Below, piece by piece: positions 37,031 to 47,276 of a stretch of 64,000 nucleotides of DNA. Position numbers and translations under genes: made by a program. Under the pieces are notes generated by a model. It was not told the DNA's origin and made no database searches. It was given only the letters and a program-made list of their open reading frames with translations. How positions within the stretch are numbered: position 1 is the stretch's first letter; every line of letters starts with the position of its first letter. The DNA is taken from assembly GCA_037043235.1 (NCBI GenBank), contig JAWRVZ010000040.1, positions 3,370,501 through 3,434,500 of the forward strand, given 5' to 3'. This stretch comes from Rhodeus uyekii (taxonomy: Eukaryota > Chordata > Actinopteri > Cypriniformes > Acheilognathidae).

Positions 37031-37465
37031 AGAACTACCTCCATCACCATTGTCCTCCTCTCTGTGCCGTTTTTTTGTTTTAGTTTTTAAATATATAATA
37101 AATAGGCTGTCCTCTCCACCTTGCCAAAACTTGCCCACTAAAATGACCATCATTCACCCCCCCCCCCCCCCCCAAGTCAAATTAATGGAATTTTTTAAAT
37201 GGATTTAAGACGAATTGATATATTTCATCAGATGTGGACCTAAGAGTGTCAAGGCTAAAATGCTTTTGATGCATCATAAGATCTGGTATATAGAATTTTG
37301 GTCTGTGTCAGTTCTAAAGTACTGTTTGTTTGCTGAGAGCTGTTGGACTTTTTATATATATTTTATATATGTTGATGTATTTCTCTTTTGTACTCACGCT
37401 AATTTTATTCAGTGTTGTGAATTGAGATGTTTTTTTTTTTTTGTTGTTGTTGGAATTAAAGTTTT
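37031..37465 (+). other. sumo2: sumo2 3' UTR with poly-C tract
   Basis: A run of 17 C lies at 37157-37173. AATAAA at 37097-37102 and ATTAAA at 37455-37460 are candidate polyadenylation signals. Confidence 0.6.
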
Positions 37466-38380
37466 ACAAAACTACTTTTTTGGCCTCCTTTTTTTTTTAC
37501 CTTTTAAAAGTTCTACCAACATAATGAGACACAATTTTTCCACTATTTTATTTAAATACAGTTTTGGTTTGCAGAATCTACAAAATAACATCATAAACAT
37601 TTTAGATATTTGTTGGTTGCTCAATCAAGAATAAACAAAACGGAAGGAAAGAAAAGTGCACAGGTGCAATTCTTGATATTTTAATGCTACCTGGATGATC
37701 CACAACTTTGTTGATGGTTGATTGAGTCAGTTGTTTAGTCTGAGCAGTTTAAACTGCCTACAGTTTTTCAGAAGAATCCTGCACATAATTTGATTTTCTA
37801 GCATCTTCTGCATATATGAACCCATTCTAGCAGTGACTTAATCAATTGAGAGACCCATAACTATTCTAAAATGTGCGAACATTGACAGATCAAGGCAACA
37901 TGAATGTAAATTTGGGGTGTAAAATTTTGAATAGGGTGGTAATGTCATGTAAATCGCAAAAAGTTTAAATAAACTTTGTATCTTTATTAGATGCTTAAAT
38001 ATTTCCCAAAACAAAGTAGAATAAGTGCAATTTACCCTGATCATTCTATAAATTCTTCTCAATAATCAATGAATGTCTGCTTGCTGTTTTTTGTACAGTT
38101 TTACACAAGTCTCTTTATTACTCAGCTTTATTCTGAACCCATGACCTTAACGCAACTGTACTGTAAAACTTGTGTGCAAACTATTTGCTCTCTGACGCCG
38201 CTCCAGTGGCGGATCTGTATTAGTGCAGTAATAATCGCGTCTAATGGGCGTGTACAGGAGCGCAGATTCAGCACCAAGAGACTGATGACCTGAGCAGGAG
38301 ACGCTCTTTGTGGCTTGATGACAATAATCCATCGAATACAGTTTAGGAAAAGCCGTGAACAGAAGCAGTGAGTGTTCAAG
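37466..38380. other. Intergenic and jpt1 5' flank
   Basis: No gene is visible. GC content rises after 38190 toward the jpt1 start codon, so the jpt1 promoter and 5' UTR are probably within 38190-38380. Confidence 0.5.
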
Positions 38381-41300
38381 ATGACGACCACCACCACTTA
38401 TCAAGGAATGGATCCGACCGCGAGGAGCAGCTCCAGGTGCTGATAGATGTCTGTAGGAAGATAACATTGCTCAAACGGTTTAGGTTGTTGCAAACAGCAA
38501 ATTATTTATCCATTGTAATGCCTAATGGTTTCTTAGGACGTTGAATGAGATGTAATATCACTGACAAAAGACACATTTATTCTCCAGCTGAACAATATTG
38601 GTGTAAAAACGGACGGCGATGCTGATGAGTAATGAGCATCTTCTTCGCTACTGCGTTTTGGGGATAAAATAGCCCAAAGACAAAGTATGCTGGATTTTAA
38701 AATCTATTCAAAGCAGGATTTTGCTTTCTAAATCCCTTTTTTATTGTACTAACATGTGCATCCCTCTGGCGGTGTCTGAATGTTATTTTGAGAGGGAGAC
38801 ACCAGAGGCGCGTGCAGGGTCTTTGAGACATTAACGTTCGCTTTCCAAGTCTTGTAAATGTAAATACTGCTTTGAAATCCTGTCTAGTGAGGCAGCTGGC
38901 TAGGCTTTGGGACACGGCCTCCGACTGCAGTGTCTTCAAAATAACAGGCACACATTATTGTTGCGTGGTTAAAACATCTTTACTGCACTGTACCGACCGT
39001 TACATTTGAAAAGGGTCCTTCTCGACGAGAGGATGCTTTAGCGCATGTGTGTGTGAGTGTGTGTGTGTGTGTAGAGGTTGGGTGCGGTTCAGCTGGTGTA
39101 GTAAATAATTCTATTACACTCCATGTTGTATCATTTGATCGTTTCATTAACTAATTGTTCTAATGACGTTTGTCACAAATCACGTTTATTAATCGGACGG
39201 GTGGAGGGATTTTGAGTGAGGTTTATTTCGGCATGCTTGCTGTCAGATGACTTCAGCTCTGCTCATTGAAGCTTTCTTGACATGAATAAGAGCAGTATGA
39301 AAATATTTTGATCTACAGACTATAATTATAATAAAAATAAATACAATTCAATCAAAAGATACATATACATGAGGAATTAGGAAGAATATATCAACACCTT
39401 AACTTTGCACAAATTCCTATATTTTCATGAAACAAATAACTTTATAAAGCCACAATGTTTTTTCCCCTTCTTCTTAAAGGCACACTTGGTAATTTTACTC
39501 AACATTCTACTCAACATTCTAAGTTGTTTTATTCTGTTTTATTTGCACCTTACCTTGTTTTATTTGGGTCAGTCATTTTGGATTGATGTTGCCCACAACA
39601 GCTTTTTACGATGTTGGGGTATGTATGTGACAACACTAACACAGTCAAAAATAAAAATTAGCAGGGAATGAACTGTACACCAAAAAAAAAAAGAAAACAA
39701 GAAAAAAAAAGAACTTTTTATAATTTATGTAAACTATGAGCAGAGACAAGCAAATTAGTGATCTGTTACAAAAGTTGCATTTGTGTCAACATATTTTTAA
39801 TGTTTCTTTGTTTTCCATCCCAGAGTGCTGCGTCCACCAGGTGGAGGTTCAAATATCTGCTTTGGCACAGATGAAGAGAAACCTGTGAAAAAAAACAAAA
39901 TGGCATCTAGTATATTTGCTGAACCTGAAGACCCTCATGCCCATCGGAGGAACAATCCACCAGGTGCTGATTTATCTTAATGATTAGTATCTCATCTTTA
40001 ACTTTTTAATAGCATACTTATAGGCAGTATTATTTATTTGCCTTTGAGTTTAAACCTTAGGGAAAATAAGAAATATTTAAATTATAGTTTTATGACTTTG
40101 CTTTAAATGTGATCGCTGCAGACATACGCTACTGGTGGAAGCAACAGTAACTTAATGTGAGATATTGAGAAATTGTGATATTCTGTTCCACATTTAAAAA
40201 CTTGTTAAGTCTTGCTAAGTCTTAAAAGTGCTGTATGTTATCTCCTGTGCTATAGTAAAGCGTAAAATACCATAAGTTACCACAAGTTAGCATGCTAAGT
40301 TTATCTGAAAAACAAATCTACAACCAGTTATTCTACTTTTAATTGTCCTGGGGGGGTGTTCCAGAAAGTAGGTCATGTGACATACCCAGGTATGTTTAAG
40401 TGTAAGTAAGGGGATAATTCAACTTTCGGTTCCAAAAACGGAGGTAACTATTAGGGTATGTAAGTAGCCATAGCAACTTCTCTCTGGACGGGCGAATGGA
40501 CATCTCACAGATCGTTAATCTGCATTCTGATATTTTTTCATAACAGGACATTGCTTTCTACGCTGTAAAGTATTTCTAAAATAGAAAATCATTTATAATA
40601 TTTCTTACCTTTCAAGCAACGTGGAAGCAAAACTACTAAACATAAAAAGTAACTTTTAGAGCCATATTATCTTTGCAAGTACAAACTGTTAATTAGTTCT
40701 AAGTATTTGTATTTTTTATATAATTAGCAGCAAAAATAAACACTATAGTTCATTTTCACAGTGAATTAAAGATTTTTAAACAATAAGACTGAAACATTTT
40801 CACAAAACCACCAAATAGGTGGCGATATTCACCAAGTACAGTAATACCTTGAGATCCGAGCATAATCCGTTCCAGGACTGAGATCGTAACTCGAATTGCT
40901 CATATCGCAAAACAATTTTTCTCATAAGAGATAACAAAAAAATATTAAATCTCCAGTCTGAGTTGGAAAAGGCAGGGGAAACAACTCTCTCCAATATTTT
41001 GAATTTGGACTGCAGTACTCAAACTGCTCAACTGCTAGCTGTATGTCAGTATTACATACTGTACCTTTAAACACTTTAAAAATGATAACTAATGTCCCTT
41101 CTTTACAGAACATTATTCTGTTCAGTAATCTCTCAATATACTTAATATGCTCTTAAATGTTTTTTTTATGCAGAACAAAGAATATAGTACAACTTATAGA
41201 AACTTTAAATATTCTTTATTGTTTGTAAGATCAATGCACATATACTTCTACAGTTCTTATTTGTTTCTTATTTCTTTGAAAGGTGGGAAGCCGACAGGTG

Positions 41301-44300
41301 TGTTGTGTGGAGAGCCATCTGCCCCGCTCAGAAGATGTACTGTTCAACCAGTCAATCAAATCAACACCAGACTTGACAATAATGTACCTGTGGTAAGATA
41401 TAGAGACAAGTTCAGTCAAATAGATGTGTAAACTTGGATAGAAGTTCAGACTGACTTCAAAGTGATTGAATAATTTTTTTAATGTTCTTTTTAAAATGTA
41501 TTACTGAGAATATGCTTTATTTTTGCACAGAATGGTGATGAAGACTCAGTCAATGTTGGTGAGTGTCCAAAATCTTCATATAATTTTCCCATTATTTACA
41601 CTTAAAAAAAAGAGATTTAAATGCACTCATTTATGAGCATGTTTTTAATTAGTTTCATTTTGAGTATTGTTTGGCTGACATAAAGTAAAAAAATTTTGGT
41701 AAAATCGTATCACAATAGTCACCTTTACTTATATAGCGCTTTTTACAATACAGATTGTTTCAAAGCAGCTTTACATTGGTCACATGAAAACATTATAAAC
41801 AAAGTTTGTTTGACTTAACGGCAGCCTTAAAAGAGCAGGCGAATTAATACAATTGATGAATATTAAGTGCTAAGTTATGATTATTGATCGATTTGATTGA
41901 TTGATAGTTTGATTATTATATTGATAATAAAAGTCTAATATTAAGTCTAATTTGGTCCGATTGGAGATGGGTTCATACACCGGGGAGGGTTTAGTAGAGT
42001 CACGGTCTCCGCAGACACTTCAGGGCAGTGCTGTGCTCGTGTCCAGGTGCAGGTCCTTCATCTGATCTGGATACGGCCCGGATCCGGCTGACCATGGTAA
42101 CCTCGGAATAAACAGAGAATAATATCAGCGTAGATGCCATTCTTCTTCTGATGTATCGAGTACATCAGATGTTATGAGAATGTTCCCGGTTCCGGCTGAC
42201 CTAAATTATGCAGCCTAGCAATCATTTTACATGATTTGGATTAAAAATGTATGTATAATGTGTTATGTGTATGCCAGGTTGAAGAGATGTGTTTTTAGTC
42301 TAGATTTAAACTGACAGAGTGTGTCTGTTTCCCGAACTGTATTAGGAAGACTGTTCCAGAGTTTAGCAGCTAAATAGGAAAAAGATCGACCGCCAGCAGT
42401 TGACTTTGATATTCTAGGTATTATAAGCTGGTCAGTATTTTGGGATCACAATAGACGTGAAGGACTATAATGTGTTAGAAGATCGCTCAAGTACTGTGGA
42501 GCTAAACCATTTAATGCTTTGTAAGTCATTAGCAAGATTTTTAAATGTATTCGGTGTTTAATAGGAAGCCAGTGCAGGGGTGACAGAACTGGGCTAATAT
42601 GCTCATACTTCCTGGTTCTAGTAAGAACTTGAGCTGCTGCATTTTGGACCAGCTGGAATTTGTGTATTAAGAGTGCAGGGCAACCACCTAGTAAAGCATT
42701 ACAATAATCTAGCCTTGAACTCATGAACGCATGAACTAGCTTTTCCGCATTTGTCTTTGAGAGCATATGTCGCAATTTAGATATATTTTTAAGATGGAAG
42801 AATGCCGTTTTACAGATGCTAGAAACATGGCTTTCAAATGAAAGATTGGTATCAAAGAGCACACCCAGGTTTTTAACTGACGACGAAGACTTGACAGAAG
42901 AGCCATCAAGTGTTAGGCAGTAGTCTAGATTATTACGTGCAGAACTTTTTGGTTTAATAATTAGAATCTCTGTTTTTTCAGAATTTAGCAGTAGAAAGTT
43001 ATTAGTCATCCAATTTTTTATATCAGTTATGCATTCTGTTAATTTAGTGAATTGGTACGTTTCATCAGGATGAGAAGAAACTCCATACTGAACCCGTACA
43101 ATATGTATCACATATCTGACAAATGTTGTCAGAACGAAGAGGAGGAAGCAGCAGGTTTAAACTTAAACTCTCTTTATTTAATGAAGCGTAAAACAAAAGA
43201 CTTCAAAACAAAATAGCACTCTTGTGCAAAATTTAAGAACAGGGAACAAGGAAAACGGCGTCCACAGTTAAGCTCAGCCTAAAGTAAAGACTAAAATAAG
43301 GGTGGGAGGGGAGGGCACTCTGGAATACATGACCTTGGATATAACGGCTCATGGTGGTCTCCAGGGTGGTGCCGGGGGCACGGAGGACCAGAGTGACGTA
43401 GTCCTCCAGGGTGTTGCCAGGGGAACAAGGGGCCAGGGCGACGCTGTTATCCAGGGTGGCGCCGGGGGAACAACGGGCTTGAGGAAGCTCTGGGGGAAGC
43501 GCTGGGAACCAGGTTCTCCCAGTAGACTCCGCCTCCTTTGTCCCACCCACCCTCCAGGTGTCAGTATAGCCCCACTCAAAATAATTATTGACGGGCCTCC
43601 CTGGAATGCCGTCGGAAGCGGGCTTAGATGGTACGAGGGCGAGGGACTTGGGCTCAGGGAAGAGCTCAATGGGTTCGGGGCAGAGTTCAATGTGCTTGGA
43701 GGAGAATTCAATGGGTTCGGGCTCGTGGCAGAGTTCAATGGGTTCGGGCTCGTGGCAGAGTTCAATGGGTTCGAGCTTGTGGCAGAGTTCAATGGGTTCG
43801 GTCTCAGGGCAGAGTTCAGTGGGCTCTGGCCAGCATTCAGTGGTTGCGGGCTCTGAGCTGGACAGGACCAGTGGGGACATGGGCAGTTCAGAGCTGGATG
43901 GGACCAGCAGGATCACAGAGGGATCAGAACTTGGGTCAGGAGAGCGTTCAGGGCACGGCTGCCATAGTCCATCTGCTGCATAGACAGCCCTCACACACGA
44001 AAGAGCAGTGGCCACCACAACTGGTGGCACTCTGGAGGGTGCTCAGTTTGTAACCCCGAGGTTAGGTAGGTACGGCAAGGTATGGGCGTTGGTACTGGTG
44101 GGCATGCTGCTAGTGCTGGTGAGGTGGCTGACAGGTTTTGTTGTCTGGATCGGGGGTAGATACTCTCCAGTCCGGAGGTGTCTGGGAGGTCCCTAGGATG
44201 GTGAAAGTTCGCTCTGATCCAGAACAGCGACTAGATGGTGTTGTAACATAAAGCTTTTGTCAGGTGAAAACGTTCTGGTCATAAAAGTCATTATATAGTC

Positions 44301-44870
44301 ATTTATATTTTTATGACAAAATTTCATGGGAAGGATAAATTCAGGTTGTAAAATGTCATGTGGTGCAACTCCCCCCAAAAGAGATTACATATCTGCATAT
44401 ATATATATATATATGCAAGATTTAAAGAAAATAAAAGAAACCTTTAGAAGAAAGAGAAACTTTTAAGTCATTAAATTTAAACTTGAAAAAAATGTTTTTC
44501 AAAAGCATTCGAAACTAATATGGATACAAAGATTAATTTACCTCCTGTATTTTAATATAGATTTTTTTTAAAGAGTTCAAATATTGATTTGTCATTGACA
44601 CATCTGTCTTATTCCCTCAATAAGGAATTGTGGCAAAAATATAACAAAAAAAAGACTATTTTCATCCCACTTATTTTTATTGAAATGTTACAAAATAATT
44701 TTATTTTGATCATTTTCATGTTCACAGATAGCACAGAAGAACCTACACCTGTTCAGGAGCAGCCTGACACACCAGCTCCTTGCCTTCCTGCAACAGAGCA
44801 ACCTGCAGCTGGGCTTCCTTCTGGACGTAGAAACCCACCAGGGGGCAAATCTTCTCTCATCTTAGGTTAA
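38381..44870 (+). CDS. jpt1: Jupiter microtubule associated homolog 1 (HN1)
   Basis: JPT1/HN1 is a small, mostly disordered microtubule-associated protein. Five exons join in frame: 38381-38436, 39824-39963, 41283-41392, 41531-41558 and 44728-44870, encoding 158 residues (human JPT1 is 154). Diagnostic stretches are the start MTTTTTYQGMDP, the VLRPPGGGSN motif at about residue 20, KKNKMASSIFAEPE, and the C-terminal RRNPPGGKSSLILG. The middle of the protein is poorly conserved and Pro-rich, as usual. Exon 4 is only 28 bp. Intron 4 contains a LINE piece and an unclassified repeat of about 1 kb. Confidence 0.93.
39046..39073. repeat. (GT)n microsatellite
   Basis: Short GT run in jpt1 intron 1, with one GA interruption. 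Confidence 0.85.
40345..40500. repeat. Possible MITE end in jpt1 intron 2
   Basis: GTTCCAGAAAGTAGGTCATG and AACTTTCGGTTCCAAAAACG resemble a fish interspersed element. The other end is not identified. Confidence 0.3.
40837..40960. repeat. Truncated Tigger-like element end
   Basis: TACAGTAATACCTTGAGATC and CGTAACTCGAATTGCTCATA match the left end of the element at 18820. The right end is absent. Confidence 0.45.
41718..43111 (-). mobile_element. 5'-truncated non-LTR retrotransposon (CR1/L2/Rex1 type)
   Basis: A 221-codon minus-strand ORF (42446-43111) carries the C-terminal part of a LINE reverse transcriptase: LNSEKTEILIIKPK, VKNLGVLFDTNLSFESH, SRLDYCNALLGG and SPLHWLPIKHRIHLKILLM. The 3' untranslated part continues to 41718 and ends with the GCGCTATATAAGTAAAGGTG-type tail. 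The catalytic YADD region lies upstream and is missing, so the copy is dead. It sits antisense in jpt1 intron 4. Confidence 0.85.
43130..44200 (-). repeat. Unclassified repeat with in-frame 27-bp minisatellite
   Basis: The region is GC-rich between AT-rich flanks. A 265-codon minus-strand ORF (43233-44030) contains tandem ELCHEPEPI-type nonapeptides encoded by about five 27-bp units at 43663-43840, together with Pro/Ser/Thr-rich text and a repeated CSPG-x-TLED motif. The + strand is also open through the same region in more than one frame, so coding is unproven. It may be the gag-like or accessory ORF of a mobile element; I do not recognise it. Confidence 0.4.
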
Positions 44871-46420
44871 AGATTTGCCATGCTTAAGGATAAGATCTGG
44901 GCCTATGTGAAATGAGCATCTCAGAGTAAATGTGCTGTTCTGTAGTCAGTGCTCATCCTCTGCATATTCATAAGCCACAAAGAACTGATTCAGATTCCGA
45001 GCAATTTAATCAGAGAAGCGTGCCAGAAAATCTCTGAGCTGTGATTCTTTCAAAGAATGCCTTGAGAGTGTTGGTCTTGTGTTGACAAAAAAAAAAAAAA
45101 ACGAATCCTGTGTATGCACTGCTATTCTCAGATACTTCAAACCATAGGCCAAAATTTACCATCAAAGTTCTCAACATTTAGAAGGTTAAATTGCATTCAC
45201 GTAAAGCTAAAAAAATCTCTCCCTGATTCAGTGTTTGTCTCTTTTTATGTACTTAGTTTTTGTCAGCACTTTTGTCAACTATGGTGCCCAATTTGTGGTG
45301 CCTCAGACCTGCTGGTTAAAATACAAAGTTTCACATCCATCACTCCGCATAAAAAAGGCTGAAACATTTGTAGATGTAAAGAAAAAGAAAAGTATAAATG
45401 CTAATATACTGATTGCTGAAGAGGTATTTAATGCAAAAGAGCAAGAACACAATGAAGATTAACTGTTGCAGGTTAAATCCTTGCCTGAACTTTCAAGTAT
45501 GTGGTTAAAGAGATAACAGAGCAACAATATGAGAGGCCAATGAAACATTACCTTCTAGTCATTAAAGTAACTTTTTGTGGCAGAAAAGGTGCATGTCAGC
45601 AAGCTATTGTTTATTGTTTGTTAAAAAATATAAAGTTATATAACAACAAAATACAAACAACAGCCACAGTGTAAAGTCATTTTATCTTGTCATTCAAGTA
45701 TTCCATATTCACCAAAAAGACTGAAAGTTCTTATTGCCTTGTTATTTTTAACGTATGCCAAAAAGGTGCTGTATTGTTCTTTGACTTCTTGGAGGAAGTG
45801 TGTAATAGAGTCTGTTCATTTTTTTTTATGTACATGAGCTTTTCTCAAATTAAACAAATTCTTTGTCTGTGTTGTCCTGAGAATAGATATAAACATCACT
45901 GCATCCGATCTAAGTAAACACCTTACCAGTGTTTCTTACAATTCTCCATATATGTAATAGCGTATCATATAATATGTGTATTATTAAGTGTACAATGAAC
46001 ATGTAAAGTTATAGCTAAGTGAGAGAGTAAAGAAGCTTCTAGAAATTGCTTCTAGGATTGCTCGATGAGGTCTAAACTATAGACATATGAGGTAGGGTAA
46101 TATTGACCCCTCATTGACCACTGGATGAACAGCGCCACCATATTGGTCTGGGCAAGACAGATAGTTTATCGTCCCTTAACGGGAAATTTGTTTTCACAGA
46201 CTGCTATACAGTTCACGCAACTGGCAAAACATGTGCACACACACACTTGCTACACACTACATCCATGGTAGATAAATAGATAAAGGCCACAAGGGCCTCT
46301 AAGTCGTAAATACGTAAAAGCACAATGCTAGGATAATCTTTATACATGTACTTTTTTTGTAGCATTTTTTCATTGCACTATTGAAAAGGGAAATAAATCT
46401 GAAATACAATAAAGTATACT
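44871..46420 (+). other. jpt1: jpt1 3' UTR (probable)
   Basis: The region follows the jpt1 stop. AATAAA signals at 46392-46397 and 46408-46413 may end the transcript. From 45437 on, the sequence is part of the tandemly repeated unit, so the distal 3' UTR also exists at 50702 and 55966. Transcript extent is inferred. Confidence 0.45.
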
Positions 46421-46673
46421 CCACCAGGGTCCTCTCAGTAAACACAGTTTAGTAGTTTTTTTTCTGAAAGTACACTGTAAGCTTTCTTTAAGTGAAACAT
46501 CCTACTTATATATTTATTCATTTTTATACTTAAAATATATAAATTAAAATATTACCGGAACACTAACTTTCCATTGTAAAAGCATTTTATTCTAGTTTGA
46601 TGCATTTTTGTTATTATTGTTAGGATGACAAAAATGACATTGGGAAAACTGTTGTTTCAGCTGTACAAGATTT

Positions 46674-47259
46674 TGTCACAGCAGCTCTCAAAGACATGAC
46701 AATCTACCATTACCCTTCCCACACTGTGCCACTGGAGCCATTTTATAGGCCTGACTCCTCCCCCTGGACTGTACCATCCTACAGTTAAACATTAAAGACA
46801 AACATACTTGACATAAAACCACATGAATAATAACAAACAATGTCAACAACAACATGCATATCATAAGTAATACATAACAGTACAAACATACAAAACCAAT
46901 ATAAATCAAAAATAAATATATACATTTTACAAACACAACTAATGGAATCCCCTGTGACATCACACGCAAGTGTGATGCACCACTAAGATGGCAACAATTC
47001 AAATCTACCAATAAACCAGACTTTATAAAAGGTTTGGTAAATGCCTCTTTGATACTGTTTGCTGGCTCACAACACTGTTATCAATAAATGCTGGTGGATC
47101 AAGTAGACCTGGTAATTTGTAGAGACAATACACAATACAGTTAAGATTATCAATGCCAGTGTCAGTAGTGTTAACAGGGAATGGGTGTATGCGTGCTGGT
47201 GTTGCGTTTGTGTGCGCGTGCGTCAGTCACAAACGTAGTCACTGGTTTTCACCGTGACA
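46674..47259 (-). mobile_element. 3' LTR, array copy 1
   Basis: 586 bp. On the minus strand it starts TGTCACGG and ends CTGTGACA, an inverted terminal pair. A polypurine tract lies directly upstream on that strand. A TATAAAAT core-promoter motif is at 46741-46748 (minus). Confidence 0.8.
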
Positions 47260-47276
47260 TTTCCTCCCCCTTCCCC
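47260..47276 (-). other. Polypurine tract of the LTR element
   Basis: On the minus strand, GGGGAAGGGGGAGGAAA abuts the LTR start TGTCACGG. This is the expected second-strand primer site and it fixes the LTR boundary. It is repeated at 50358, 52524, 55622 and 57789. Confidence 0.8.

Noticed and set aside
37215..37634. 139-codon + strand ORF after sumo2
   Set aside because: It is composed of T-rich 3' UTR DNA, with a Phe/Leu/Cys-rich translation and no recognisable domain.
46688..47011. 107-codon ORF repeated three times
   Set aside because: It lies wholly inside the LTR (promoter and U3 sequence) and its repetition only reflects the tandem array.
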